A stretch of 64,000 bases of DNA from Terriglobia bacterium (GTDB lineage: Bacteria > Acidobacteriota > Terriglobia > Acidiferrales > UBA7541): positions 124,001 through 188,000 of the forward strand of contig JAIQFB010000010.1 in assembly GCA_020073485.1 (NCBI GenBank), given 5' to 3'. Below the pieces are notes generated by a model that searched no databases, was not told the DNA's origin, and saw nothing but the letters and a program-made list of their open reading frames with translations. Positions 16,901 through 26,003 of the stretch are shown here, piece by piece. Both the position numbers and the translations under genes were made by a program. The number at the start of each line of letters is the position of its first letter. Within the stretch, counting starts at the first letter, position 1.

Positions 16901-18361
16901 ATGTTTCCACCACTTCAAGATTTATACCGGATCGCTCCGGAACTCGTGCTCTGCGGGTTCGGCATGCTGGTCATGTTCCTCGCCCCGATTGTGCCCAAGG
17001 CGCGGCATGGCGCGCTGGCGTTTATTTCCCTGCTCGGCGCGGCCCTGGCGCTGGGGGCTACTCGATTTATGGCCCTGAATCCCGGCGCCGCGTATTCGGG
17101 GCTGGTCCGCGCGGACGCATTCAGCCTGTTCGTCCACCTGATCGTGATCGGCGTGGCGTTTCTGGCGATTCTTGGCTCGGTCGATTACCTGAAGCGCGAG
17201 GATCTGGACGGCGGAGAATTTTGCGCCTTGATCTTATTCGCCACCGCCGGGATGGGCGTGATGGCCGGGGCCCATGAACTGCTCACCGCATTCGTTGGGC
17301 TGGAAATGAGCTCGATCGCTTCCTACGTTCTGGCCACTTACCGGCGCGATGAGCCGCGCGCGAACGAAGCGGCCATGAAGTATTTTCTGCTGGGCTCGTT
17401 TGCCACGGCATTTTTCCTGTACGGCATCGCGCTCTCGTTCGGCGCTACAGGGTCGACGCACCTCGATCTGATGACGCCGCTGGCCAATGACTCCTCGCAC
17501 ACACTTCTAAAGACCGGGCTGGGACTCATATTCATCGGCTTGGCGTTCAAGGTGGCCGCAGCCCCGTTCCAGATGTGGACGCCGGATGTGTACGAGGGCG
17601 CGCCCGCGCCGGTCACGGCGATGCTCTCCACCGGCCCTAAGGCCGCCGCCTTTGCCTTGGCGCTGCGCATTCTGGCGAGCATCGATGCCGCCGCCCCGGT
17701 ATGGTTCTGGGCGTTGTGGGTGGCCGCCGCGCTCAGCATGTTTGCCGGCAACCTATCAGCGGTGGTGCAGACCAGCCTGAAGCGCATGCTGGCGTACAGC
17801 TCGATCGCGCACGCGGGATACATTCTGGTCGCGCTGGCCGCCGCGGCCGCCAGCGACCGCATGGAATTGGGAATTGCGGCGGCGCTGTTTTACCTCGTGA
17901 GCTACGCGCTGGTGAAGCTGGGGGCGTTCCTGATCGTCGCGCACCTTGGCGGGGCGGGTGAGCGCCACGTGGACATCGAGGATTTCGCGGGCCTGGGGCG
18001 CCGCCAGCCCGCGATGGCCGCGTGTTTGTCCATTTTCCTGCTCTCGCTGCTGGGATTGCCGGTGACGGCGGGATTTCTCGGGAAATTTTACATCTTCAAC
18101 GCGGCTCTGCAATCCAACCAGCCCAGCCTGCTCTGGCTGGCCATCCTGCTGGGCCTCAATAGCGTGATCGGCGCCTATTATTATTTGCGCGTGATCGTGG
18201 CCATGTACATGCGCGAGCCCGAGCGCGAGATTGCGGCGGAACCCGCGCCATGGACTCTTTCCATCGTGTTGTGGATCGCGGCTGCGGGCACAATTTATGC
18301 AGGATTACTCCCCGCTCGGATTATCGGCTACGCCACCAAAGCCGCGATGAATATTCGATAG
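16901..18361 (+). CDS. nuoN: NADH-quinone oxidoreductase subunit N (set 1)
   Basis: Third antiporter-like pump subunit, 486 residues, last gene of the first operon, starting directly after the nuoM stop. Diagnostic segments: TAFVGLEMSSIASYVLATYRRDEPRANEAAMKYFLLGSF, GLAFKVAAAPFQMWTPDVYEGAPAPVTAMLST with the pumping Lys, and SLKRMLAYSSIAHAGYILVAL. The family member in the second set (20474-22036) is clearly a different paralogue rather than a recent copy, since even conserved loops differ. The operon ends at a hairpin repeat facing the atpE end of the second operon. Confidence 0.94.
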   Translation: MFPPLQDLYRIAPELVLCGFGMLVMFLAPIVPKARHGALAFISLLGAALALGATRFMALNPGAAYSGLVRADAFSLFVHLIVIGVAFLAILGSVDYLKREDLDGGEFCALILFATAGMGVMAGAHELLTAFVGLEMSSIASYVLATYRRDEPRANEAAMKYFLLGSFATAFFLYGIALSFGATGSTHLDLMTPLANDSSHTLLKTGLGLIFIGLAFKVAAAPFQMWTPDVYEGAPAPVTAMLSTGPKAAAFALALRILASIDAAAPVWFWALWVAAALSMFAGNLSAVVQTSLKRMLAYSSIAHAGYILVALAAAAASDRMELGIAAALFYLVSYALVKLGAFLIVAHLGGAGERHVDIEDFAGLGRRQPAMAACLSIFLLSLLGLPVTAGFLGKFYIFNAALQSNQPSLLWLAILLGLNSVIGAYYYLRVIVAMYMREPEREIAAEPAPWTLSIVLWIAAAGTIYAGLLPARIIGYATKAAMNIR

Positions 18362-18381
18362 GTCGCGGATAAGAAACCTCT

Positions 18382-18457
18382 GGTGGCACACGCTTCAGCC
18401 TGTGGGCCTTTTGACTCCACCCCTCGAAAAATCGCACAGGCTGAAGCCTGTGCCACC
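18382..18457. repeat. repeat family A hairpin between the two respiratory operons
   Basis: Two 23-base arms, 18382-18404 (GGTGGCACACGCTTCAGCCTGTG) and 18435-18457, are inverted with one mismatch, and each arm is itself partly palindromic (AGGCTTCAGCCT-like). A run of seven A's follows at 18460-18467. It lies between the ends of nuoN (+) and atpE (-), so it may stop transcription from one or both sides. Copies occur near 36.67 and 51.18 kb. Confidence 0.75.
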
Positions 18458-18521
18458 ACAAAAAAAACGGCACGCCCCCGAAACTTCGAGAGCGTGCCGC
18501 CGGAAGCAAAATCGAAATCGC

Positions 18522-18836
18522 TTACTTGACCTTGGCGAAGATGATGGCAAACGTGTACAGCGCCATCGACTCGATCAGCACGAGCGCGAGCAGCAGCGCG
18601 AAGCGGATCGGAGCGGCGGCTCCGGGATTGCGCGCCAGTCCTTCGCAAGCCGAAGAGGTCGCGCGGGCCTGAGCGATGCCGCAAGCCGCCGAAGCGATGG
18701 CCATGGCAAAGCCGGAAGTGATGGCCACCCAGTTGGTCGGCTCGGCAGCGCCGCCTGCGCCGGTCTGGGCGAACGCCGCCGGGGCGACAAAAGCCACCGC
18801 CAGCAGGGCGAACAGGATCATCGAATACTTCTTCAT
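18522..18836 (-). CDS. atpE: ATP synthase F0 subunit c
   Basis: The ring-forming rotor subunit of ATP synthase, 104 residues. An N-terminal signal-like helix (residues 1-23, ending AFA) precedes the two-helix hairpin. The ion-binding Glu89 lies in LIESMALYTF; Gln56 in the first helix, Ser90 and Tyr94 complete a pattern seen in Na+-binding rings, with the same 33-residue spacing between Gln and Glu as in Ilyobacter. The polar loop reads EGLARNPGAAAP. Shine-Dalgarno AAGGAG stands 8 bases before the ATG. It is the last gene of the nuo-atp operon; atpF and the F1 genes are not here. Confidence 0.93.
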   Translation of the reverse strand: MKKYSMILFALLAVAFVAPAAFAQTGAGGAAEPTNWVAITSGFAMAIASAACGIAQARATSSACEGLARNPGAAAPIRFALLLALVLIESMALYTFAIIFAKVK

Positions 18837-18947
18837 CGTGTTTCTCCTTCGTTAGGAATTAGCCGCTCGGAGGTGGTTCCCGGACATCCTCGTGCAGCCG
18901 GGCTCACGCGAGACAGCGGATCATGCCCTTATAAAATGAGGCCGAAT

Positions 18948-19760
18948 CTAGTGCTCTTCCGCGACCGCTCCGCCGACGTAAATAATCGGCAGCAGCGTGA
19001 ACACGAACGCTTGTATGAATCCGACGAAAATATGGAGCAGAATAAAAACGCATGGAGCAAGAAGCGGAAACGGCGCCAGCACGTAGCCCAAGGCGTTCAG
19101 CTTGCTTACGAATAAGAACAGGGAGAGCGTCAGCCCGAGGAACGTGACGTAAAGAAGTTCGCTGACGAGCATGTTTACCCAAAGACGAACAGTGAGAGAG
19201 AGCAGGCGCGCGAGATGGCTGAAAATCTCCACCACAAACATAATCGGCGACATCACCAGAACCGGGCCCAGGAACGTCTTGCCGTATCCCAACGGGCCGT
19301 GATGCACCAGGCCGCTCCAGTTGTAATAGAGAAATACGACGATCGCGCATCCCAGCGGCACGGAATTTTCCGCCGTGGGAGAAGAGAAACCGGGGACCAG
19401 GCTGATCAGGTTGCTCATCAGGACGAAGATTCCGATGCTGCCGATCATGGGCAGATACTTCTCAGCGCCGTGACCGGCGGTGTCTTCCAGCAGGTCGCGA
19501 GCACCCACGCCCATGGAATTGGTCAGCAGCGCTTCCATGCACTGCTGCGTACCGCCGGGATTTTCCACCGACAGGCGGCCCTTGAGCCAAGTGAAAAATA
19601 CGATGGCGATCAGGAAAACAACCAGCTCCATGGCGATGTGGTTGGGAATGGGATACTCGGAATTCTCGACGTGAATGTGCAGCGCGGCGAGCAAAGCCAG
19701 TGCGGGCTTGCCCAGCAGCGCGTTGACCAGTTTGGTCACACCCAAAATTTGCTCTTCCAT
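18948..19760 (-). CDS. atpB: ATP synthase F0 subunit a
   Basis: Stator half-channel subunit of ATP synthase, 270 residues, six or so membrane helices. The essential Arg is in LSLTVRLWVNMLVSELL, and the C-terminal helix FVGFIQAFVFTLLPIIYVGGAV matches the family. An AGGA lies just before the start. It sits between the atpI-like gene (42 bp upstream) and atpE (111 bp downstream). In most bacteria it is followed by atpE and atpF with the F1 genes; here only a and c are present, joined to complex I genes. Confidence 0.94.
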   Translation of the reverse strand: MEEQILGVTKLVNALLGKPALALLAALHIHVENSEYPIPNHIAMELVVFLIAIVFFTWLKGRLSVENPGGTQQCMEALLTNSMGVGARDLLEDTAGHGAEKYLPMIGSIGIFVLMSNLISLVPGFSSPTAENSVPLGCAIVVFLYYNWSGLVHHGPLGYGKTFLGPVLVMSPIMFVVEIFSHLARLLSLTVRLWVNMLVSELLYVTFLGLTLSLFLFVSKLNALGYVLAPFPLLAPCVFILLHIFVGFIQAFVFTLLPIIYVGGAVAEEH

Positions 19761-19802
19761 TTATCCTGTTGACCCCGGGATTGAGCCTCTAGAGGATCGG
19801 CT

Positions 19803-20228
19803 CTAAACGTGTGTTTCGGTTCCCCGCTTGCCGCGGAGCAACTCAAAAATCACTTCCAGCATGACGGCGCCAACCAGCACAAACAACCCTCCAAGGACCG
19901 ACGCCGCCGGTAAAATCGATCGCGAAAGGATAACATAGACCACCAGCAGCAGCAATGCGAAGCGGCCGAAGAACTTGAGATAGACGCTCATCGGCACGCG
20001 GGCGCGGTCCGTGCCGGCTTGCGCGGTCGAGATGTCCACTAGCGCTCCTACGCCCTGCTTCAGCCACCGGAAATTAATCCACGCCAGCAATGCGCCGAGG
20101 GCCACTCCCGCCCCCGCGCGCCATTCCCAGCGGGCCCCCGCAAACACGGCCGCTGCAAAACCCAGCGCAAGCATGAGCCATTCAATGCGCCGCTCGGCCG
20201 CCCTGTAAGATGAATCAGGCTGCGCCAT
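19803..20228 (-). CDS. atpI: ATP synthase subunit I-like membrane protein
   Basis: A 141-residue protein with four hydrophobic helices (about residues 16-30, 38-50, 83-100, 108-128) and a charged C-terminus. Its position immediately before atpB and its helix layout fit the AtpI/UncI assembly factor, which helps c-ring formation or ion supply. Sequence conservation in this family is weak, so the call leans on context. It overlaps the preceding small gene by 14 bases, indicating one operon. Confidence 0.75.
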   Translation of the reverse strand: MAQPDSSYRAAERRIEWLMLALGFAAAVFAGARWEWRAGAGVALGALLAWINFRWLKQGVGALVDISTAQAGTDRARVPMSVYLKFFGRFALLLLVVYVILSRSILPAASVLGGLFVLVGAVMLEVIFELLRGKRGTETHV

Positions 20229-20484
20229 CGTCCTTGGTATCCTTCGAGAGCCGGCGTACTAATTGAATCATTCCTGCCGCAAACCCTACCAAACCCAATA
20301 CCAGCGTGAAGACAGGCGAAGTGTGAAACCGCGCATCGAGGTAATAGCCGAGACCTCCGCCGATCGCGATACAGGCCACCAGCGTGAACGGAAGATCCAT
20401 GACGTCGGAAATCTGGCGCGCCACGGTTGCGGGCCGTTTGCGCGGCGCTGGCGGGGGAGGCGAGCTGGGTTCTTCAGTGGCCAC
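20215..20484 (-). CDS. AtpZ/AtpI-family small membrane protein
   Basis: An 89-residue protein with a Pro-rich N-terminus and two helices: DLPFTLVACIAIGGGLGYYLDARF and SPVFTLVLGLVGFAAGMIQLVRRL. The GGGLGYYLD...G motif is typical of the putative F0F1-ATPase subunit family (PF09527), often encoded ahead of atpI-atpB. The start overlaps the end of nuoN by 11 bases, which ties the ATP synthase genes to the complex I operon. It probably aids assembly or magnesium/calcium transport with AtpI, as proposed in other bacteria; that is inference. Confidence 0.82.
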   Translation of the reverse strand: MATEEPSSPPPPAPRKRPATVARQISDVMDLPFTLVACIAIGGGLGYYLDARFHTSPVFTLVLGLVGFAAGMIQLVRRLSKDTKDDGAA

Positions 20485-22036
20485 TGAACGTCGTGGGGAA
20501 GAACAACGAATACGTCGCCAGCTTCACGAACGGCTCGGGAAAAATCCCGGCGGCGACGGTGACAAAGCACAGCGCAGCGAAGGCGACCCGCTGCCCGACG
20601 GTGATGATCGGCGACGGCGCGTTGCCCGGTTCGTAGAGGTACGCGTGCGCGACGATGCGGAAATAATAGTACAGCGCCGGGACGATGTAGAGGGCGCCGA
20701 ACAGCGCCAGGCGCGTGTGCCCGGTTTCAATCAGCGCCTGCAGGATGAAATATTTCCCGATGAAGCCTGCCAGCGGCGGAATCCCGGCGAGCGACAGCAT
20801 GAAGATCAGCAGCACCACCGCGGAAAGCGGGCTGCGGCGGTACAATCCGTTCAGGTCGTCCAGTTCGTCGCCGATAATTCCCTGCCGCTGCAGCACGATG
20901 AGCACGGCGAACGCGCCGATGGTCATGAATCCGTACACGAACAGGTAGAACGCCACGCCCTTCATTCCGGTCATGAACCCGAGCGTGCTGGACGCGGCCG
21001 CAACGATTCCGAGCAGGATATAGCCGACGTGGGAGATGGAGGAATAGGCCAGCATGCGCTTCACGTTGGTTTGCGTGATCGCGGCAAAATTTCCGATGGT
21101 AAGAGAAGCGATGGCCACTCCGGCCACAAGCATGGCCCAATCCAGGCGTATCGGCCAGAACACCGTGAGCAGCAGGCGCAGCAGCAGCGCGAAGCTCGCG
21201 GTCTTGGACGCCACGCTGATGTAAGCGGTGATCGGCGTGGGAGCGCCCTCGTACACGTCCGGCGCCCATTGGTGGAACGGCACGGCCGCGACCTTGAAAA
21301 ACAGACCGGAGATGACCGTCACCAACGCCAGAATCACCAGCAGGTCGCCATGGCCGCGGGCCTCAACCGCCAACTGGATGACGTCCAGATTCGTTCTGGG
21401 GGGCAAGGGGCCGTCCACCGAACTCAGGTTAGCCGTCGCCCCGATCCCGTATAGAATCGAGAATCCGTAAGCCAAAATCGCCGAGCTGAATGCGCCGAGC
21501 AGAAGATATTTCACCGCGCCTTCGTTGGAACGCTTGTCGCGCCGGAGAAAACCCGCCAGGACGTAAAAACTCAGGGCCATCGTTTCCAGGCCCAGGAATT
21601 CCACGATCAGGTCGTAGCCCGAAACCATGAACATCATGCCCACGGTGGCAAAAAGGACTAGCGCGTAATACTCGCCGTGGTTTTCGTCCTCAACCTGGAG
21701 ATAGCGCACCGAAAGCAGGATCACCAGGGCGGTCGCGATGAGGAAAATCAACCCGAAGAACAGGAAGAACGGATCCACCACCAGCGACCGGCTGAACCCG
21801 ATGGCTCCGCCTTCGGCGACGCGCCGCAACTGCCAGAGGGTGATGGCGCTGAAAATCACGCCCAGCATGGCCATCAGCGCGTTGAAGAACTTGTCGCGGA
21901 CTTCGAGCAAATGATCGGTGAGCAAGATGCCCATGGCAAACAGGACGAGCATCATCTCCGGCAAGAGCAGCCCGCCGCCGCCTTGCTGCATGAACGATTG
22001 GAATGGTCCGAGAATCCGGTGAATTAAATCAAACAT
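20474..22036 (-). CDS. nuoN: NADH-quinone oxidoreductase subunit N (set 2)
   Basis: Antiporter-like pump subunit of the second complex I set, 520 residues. Diagnostic segments: SGYDLIVEFLGLETMALSFYVLAGFLRRDKRSNEGAVKYLLLGAF, FFKVAAVPFHQWAPDVYEGAPTPITAYIS and NVKRMLAYSSISHVGYILLGI. It is about 34 residues longer than the set 1 paralogue and clearly divergent from it. Its 3' end overlaps the start of the AtpZ-like gene by 11 bases. It starts 28 bp after nuoM. Confidence 0.94.
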   Translation of the reverse strand: MFDLIHRILGPFQSFMQQGGGGLLLPEMMLVLFAMGILLTDHLLEVRDKFFNALMAMLGVIFSAITLWQLRRVAEGGAIGFSRSLVVDPFFLFFGLIFLIATALVILLSVRYLQVEDENHGEYYALVLFATVGMMFMVSGYDLIVEFLGLETMALSFYVLAGFLRRDKRSNEGAVKYLLLGAFSSAILAYGFSILYGIGATANLSSVDGPLPPRTNLDVIQLAVEARGHGDLLVILALVTVISGLFFKVAAVPFHQWAPDVYEGAPTPITAYISVASKTASFALLLRLLLTVFWPIRLDWAMLVAGVAIASLTIGNFAAITQTNVKRMLAYSSISHVGYILLGIVAAASSTLGFMTGMKGVAFYLFVYGFMTIGAFAVLIVLQRQGIIGDELDDLNGLYRRSPLSAVVLLIFMLSLAGIPPLAGFIGKYFILQALIETGHTRLALFGALYIVPALYYYFRIVAHAYLYEPGNAPSPIITVGQRVAFAALCFVTVAAGIFPEPFVKLATYSLFFPTTFSGH

Positions 22037-22063
22037 AAAGTTTGTCGTTTCACTCAGCCTGGC

Positions 22064-23770
22064 TTACGGCCGCTTCCCTTCCGTGGAAGGCGCGGAGGCC
22101 TCGCCGGAATTTCCCGGCATTTGCATCGTCCCGTTCGGAGAACCCGCATTGTCTGGTGTTCCCATCCCGGGCATCGCGCCCATTCCCGGGGTGGCGGCAG
22201 CCGCAGGCAGTTCCGCCGGGGCCGCTGCACCATTCACTGCCGGGGCCACCGCGCGCTCGGCGCCATAGTAGCCGGGGTTCACCTGTTCCACGATCTGCTG
22301 CACGGGGCGTTCCAGCACGCGGAACAGCGGCTTGGGATAAATCCCGATCCAGAAACACAGAATGATCAGGGGAATCAGCGTCGCATACTCGCGGGCGTTG
22401 AGGTCTTCCAAATGTTCGTTGGCGGGATTGGTGACCGGGCCGAACATCACGCGCTGATAGAGCCACAGCAAATACGCGGCGCCGAGGATGATGCCGATCG
22501 AGGCCCAGGCCGTGTACTTGATGCTCACCTCGTACGTGCCGCGAAGGATGGTGAACTCTCCGATGAACCCATTGAGCAGCGGCAGGCCCAGCGAGCTGAG
22601 CGTGGCGATCATATAGATGGCTGCGAAATTGGGCATAGGCGTGGAAAGCCCGCCAAACTCGGAGATCAGGCGCGTGTGGCGCCGCTCGTACAGCACGCCG
22701 ATCAGCAGGAAGAGCGCGCCGGTGGAGAGTCCGTGGTTGAGCTGCTGAATCACGCTGCCGGAAAGCCCGTGCGGGGTGAGCGCGAAAATGCCCAGCGTGC
22801 AGAAGCCCAGGTGGCTCACCGAGCTGTAGGCGATCAGCTTCTTCATGTCCTTCTGCATCATGCAGACCAGAGCGCCGTACAGGATGCCGATGATGGAAAC
22901 GACCAGCATGATGGTGACAATTTTGTGGCGCGCCGCGGGATCCTGCGGGAGAAGCGGTAGCGAGAAGCGGATGAATCCATACGTGCCCATCTTCAACAGG
23001 ACGCCGGCGAGGATGACCGAGCCGGCCGTGGGCGCTTCGGTGTGCGCATCCGGCAGCCAGGTGTGGAACGGGAACATCGGCACCTTGATGGCGAAGGCGA
23101 AGAAGAACGCCCAGAACAAGAGCACTTGTGTTTTTGTGTCAAACGACGCGGCCGTGGCCAGCAGCGTGGGAATGTCAAATGTGCCGCCGCCCGCCTTGAA
23201 ATACAGAGCCAGGATGCCCAGCAGCATGATCACGGAACCAACCAGGGTGTAGAGGAAAAACTTGATGGCGGCGTACAGCCGGCGGTCGCTGCCCCACACG
23301 CCGATCAGGAAATACATGGGCACGAGCATTACTTCCCAGAACATGTAGAAGAGGAAGAAATCCAGGGCCATGAAGACGCCGAGCATGCCCACCTGCAACA
23401 GCAGGAACAGAATGTAGTATTCCTTCCGGCGCAGCTTGATCGCGCTCCAGGACGACAGGATCGAAATCATGCCCAGCAGCGTGGTCAGGATCACGAGGCA
23501 AAGGCTGATGCCGTCGATGCCCAGCGAATAATGCGCTCCGATCGAGGGAATCCAGTCGTGATTTTCCATGAACTGATATCGGTCCGCCGTGGGGCTCAGG
23601 CTAAACCGCCAGATCAGTGGGAGAGAAACGATGAACCCGAGGAAGGCGAATAGATTGCCGATGACGCGGTGCGCGTTTTCGCTGTCGCGCGGCACGAACA
23701 GCAGCAACAACGCCCCCACCAGCGGTGTGAACAGTACCACCGTCAGGATATGAGTATTGTAAAATTCCAT
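22064..23770 (-). CDS. nuoM: NADH-quinone oxidoreductase subunit M (set 2)
   Basis: Pump subunit M of the second set, 568 residues. It has the essential Glu in FYMFWEVMLVPMYFLIGVWG and the Lys in FAIKVPMFPFHTWLPDAHTEAPTAGSVILAGVLLKMGTYG. Beyond the last helix it carries a long tail of about 70 residues rich in Ala, Pro, Gly and Met, including GMGAMPGMG and TMQMPGNSG, which is not conserved in the family and is probably disordered. Set 1 NuoM has a shorter tail of different sequence. Confidence 0.94.
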   Translation of the reverse strand: MEFYNTHILTVVLFTPLVGALLLLFVPRDSENAHRVIGNLFAFLGFIVSLPLIWRFSLSPTADRYQFMENHDWIPSIGAHYSLGIDGISLCLVILTTLLGMISILSSWSAIKLRRKEYYILFLLLQVGMLGVFMALDFFLFYMFWEVMLVPMYFLIGVWGSDRRLYAAIKFFLYTLVGSVIMLLGILALYFKAGGGTFDIPTLLATAASFDTKTQVLLFWAFFFAFAIKVPMFPFHTWLPDAHTEAPTAGSVILAGVLLKMGTYGFIRFSLPLLPQDPAARHKIVTIMLVVSIIGILYGALVCMMQKDMKKLIAYSSVSHLGFCTLGIFALTPHGLSGSVIQQLNHGLSTGALFLLIGVLYERRHTRLISEFGGLSTPMPNFAAIYMIATLSSLGLPLLNGFIGEFTILRGTYEVSIKYTAWASIGIILGAAYLLWLYQRVMFGPVTNPANEHLEDLNAREYATLIPLIILCFWIGIYPKPLFRVLERPVQQIVEQVNPGYYGAERAVAPAVNGAAAPAELPAAAATPGMGAMPGMGTPDNAGSPNGTMQMPGNSGEASAPSTEGKRP

Positions 23771-23801
23771 CTGCCCGCCTCGCCTTCTTTATCTTTTATC
23801 T

Positions 23802-23890
23802 GGCAGGCTCCACGCTTCACTCAAGACGTTCAGCGTAAAAGTAGAGCCCGCAACTTTATTCCGGTGGGCTCCAAGTAGAGCCCGCACCCG
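23802..23890. repeat. repeat family B, two units, between nuoM and nuoL
   Basis: The first unit has arms around GCTCCACGCTTCACTCAAGACG / TTCAGCGTAAAAGTAGAGCC, and the second is GTGGGCTCCAAGTAGAGCCCGCACCCG. It fills the 120-bp gap inside the operon and ends exactly at the nuoL stop codon (23891-23893). Being inside an operon, it is unlikely to be a strong terminator. Confidence 0.7.
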
Positions 23891-25981
23891 TTAATGAATC
23901 AATTTCCCAAAGTCGATACCTGAGTTTCGGAAATAATATCCCAGGAAAATCAGCACGCCGAGCAGCATGAACACGGCGTAGCGCGACACGCGCCCGGTCT
24001 GCAGCATACGCACGGGAAAACTCAAAACCCAGACGATGCGCGCCGCCAGATTCACCAGGCCGTCCACGATCCAGGAGTCCCAGATCATGGAGATGCGCGA
24101 CGTTACGCGCGTCAGCCAGCCGGAACCGTCCACGCCGAGGCCGTTGATCACGCCGACGTCGAACGATCCCAGCGTCAGCGCCAGGTCTTTTATGCGGTTC
24201 ACGAACATGGCGTCGTAAATCTGGTCCACGTAATACTTGTTGTACAGCAATTTGTACAAGAATGGGCTCGCGGCGGCGATTTTTTCGGGTACTTCCGGAC
24301 GCTGGATATACCAGCGGTAGGCCAGCCAGATGCCGCCCGCGCCAATCGCCACCGACAGCAACATAAGCAGGTACTCCATGGATCCGCCGGACGCCGCGTG
24401 CGCTGCCCCAGCCGCTTCGGCGGCTTCTTCCGCGTGCTTGGCCATTACCGGTTCCAGGAATTTGGCGAAGCGGTCGCTGCCGCCCAGCGATTCCGGCACG
24501 CCGATCCAGCCGCCGACGATGGATAGCATGGCCAGGATCATCAGCGGAACGGTCATTGAGCCAGGAGATTCGTGAATGTGGTGCTCGACCTCGTGATCGA
24601 CCCGCGACGTCCCGAAGAACGTCATATTCACAAGACGGAACATGTAAAACGCCGTCATCCCCGCAGTAATGAATCCCACCAGCCACAGGATTGGGCTGTA
24701 CTCGAACGCGTGGCCCAGGATCGAGTCCTTGCTGAAAAAACCGGCCAGCGGCGGAATTCCCGCTATGGCGATCGAAGCCACGACGAACGTTTTTGCCGTA
24801 GTCGGAATTTTTCCCCACAGGCCGCCCATCTTGCGCATGTCCTGCTCGCCGGAGAGCGAGTGAATCACGCTGCCCGATCCGAGGAATAGACATGCTTTGA
24901 AAAACGCGTGGGTCATCAGATGGAACACGCCGGCGGTGAATGCGCCCACGCCGCAGGCCAGGAACATGTATCCCAATTGGGAGACGGTGGAATAGGCCAG
25001 GACACGCTTGATGTCGGTCTGTACCAGACCCATGGTCGCGGCAAACAGCGATGTGACGCAGCCGACCACGGCGATAACGCCAAGCGCCTTTGGCGCCATC
25101 GAAAACACGGCGTTGGTTCGCGCGATCATGTACACGCCGGCGGTGACCATGGTCGCCGCGTGGATCAACGCGCTGACCGGCGTGGGGCCTTCCATCGCGT
25201 CCGGCAGCCAAACGTAGAGAGGTAGCTGCGCCGACTTTCCGGTCGCGCCGACGAACAGGAGCAGAGCGATCGCCGTCAGCGTGGCATCGCCCATCGAGAA
25301 ATGTCCGGCGGCGATGGCCGGGCCGATTTCCGTAAACTGAATCGTGCCGAGCGTCCCGAGCATCAGGAAGAGGCCGAGCAGGAAGCCGGCGTCGCCGATA
25401 CGATTGACGATGAACGCTTTTTTCCCGGCATCCGATGCCGATTTCTTCAGGAAATAGAACCCGATCAGGAGGTAGCTGCAGAGCCCTACGCCTTCCCATC
25501 CGACGAACAGGAGGAGCAAATTGTTCGCCAGGATCAGCGTGAGCATCGAGAACATGAACAGATTCAGGTAGCCGAAGAAGCGGTAGTAGCCGCCCTCATG
25601 CGACATGTACCCAGTGGAGTACACGTGAATGAGGAAGCCAACGCCGGTGACCACCAGCAGCATCACGGCGGTCAGCGGGTCCATCAGAACGCCCCAAGGC
25701 ACGTGGAAATCCATCACGCGCCCTGCATTGGTGTGCATGATGCCGGCGGGAACCCAATCGAAGAGGACATAGCTAACCACGCGCTCCTCAACGGGGCGCG
25801 CGATCAATTGCCAGATGGCGCCGAACGCGAAGCACATCGAGAGGAAGACGCTGCCGACGCAAATCACGTTTACGCCGGCGTTGGGCAAACGGCGGCCGAT
25901 GAAAAGCATCAGCGCCGCCCCCGCCAGGGGAAACAGCGGGATCAGCCAGATGTGCGCCAGAAAGTATTCAGTCGGCATCAT
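23891..25981 (-). CDS. nuoL: NADH-quinone oxidoreductase subunit L (set 2)
   Basis: Distal pump subunit of the second set, 696 residues. It shows FVGWEGVGLCSYLLIGFYFLK, GATGKSAQLPLYVWLPDAMEGPTPVSALIHAATMVTAGVYM and DIKRVLAYSTVSQLGYMFLACGVGAF. The C-terminal lateral helix region (residues 560-640) and a final membrane anchor are present. It is 47 residues longer than the set 1 NuoL, mainly in the C-terminal half. The stop codon coincides with the end of a family B repeat. It begins 22 bp after nuoK. Confidence 0.95.
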   Translation of the reverse strand: MMPTEYFLAHIWLIPLFPLAGAALMLFIGRRLPNAGVNVICVGSVFLSMCFAFGAIWQLIARPVEERVVSYVLFDWVPAGIMHTNAGRVMDFHVPWGVLMDPLTAVMLLVVTGVGFLIHVYSTGYMSHEGGYYRFFGYLNLFMFSMLTLILANNLLLLFVGWEGVGLCSYLLIGFYFLKKSASDAGKKAFIVNRIGDAGFLLGLFLMLGTLGTIQFTEIGPAIAAGHFSMGDATLTAIALLLFVGATGKSAQLPLYVWLPDAMEGPTPVSALIHAATMVTAGVYMIARTNAVFSMAPKALGVIAVVGCVTSLFAATMGLVQTDIKRVLAYSTVSQLGYMFLACGVGAFTAGVFHLMTHAFFKACLFLGSGSVIHSLSGEQDMRKMGGLWGKIPTTAKTFVVASIAIAGIPPLAGFFSKDSILGHAFEYSPILWLVGFITAGMTAFYMFRLVNMTFFGTSRVDHEVEHHIHESPGSMTVPLMILAMLSIVGGWIGVPESLGGSDRFAKFLEPVMAKHAEEAAEAAGAAHAASGGSMEYLLMLLSVAIGAGGIWLAYRWYIQRPEVPEKIAAASPFLYKLLYNKYYVDQIYDAMFVNRIKDLALTLGSFDVGVINGLGVDGSGWLTRVTSRISMIWDSWIVDGLVNLAARIVWVLSFPVRMLQTGRVSRYAVFMLLGVLIFLGYYFRNSGIDFGKLIH

Positions 25982-26003
25982 GTTTAGGACCAGACCGCTT
26001 CGC

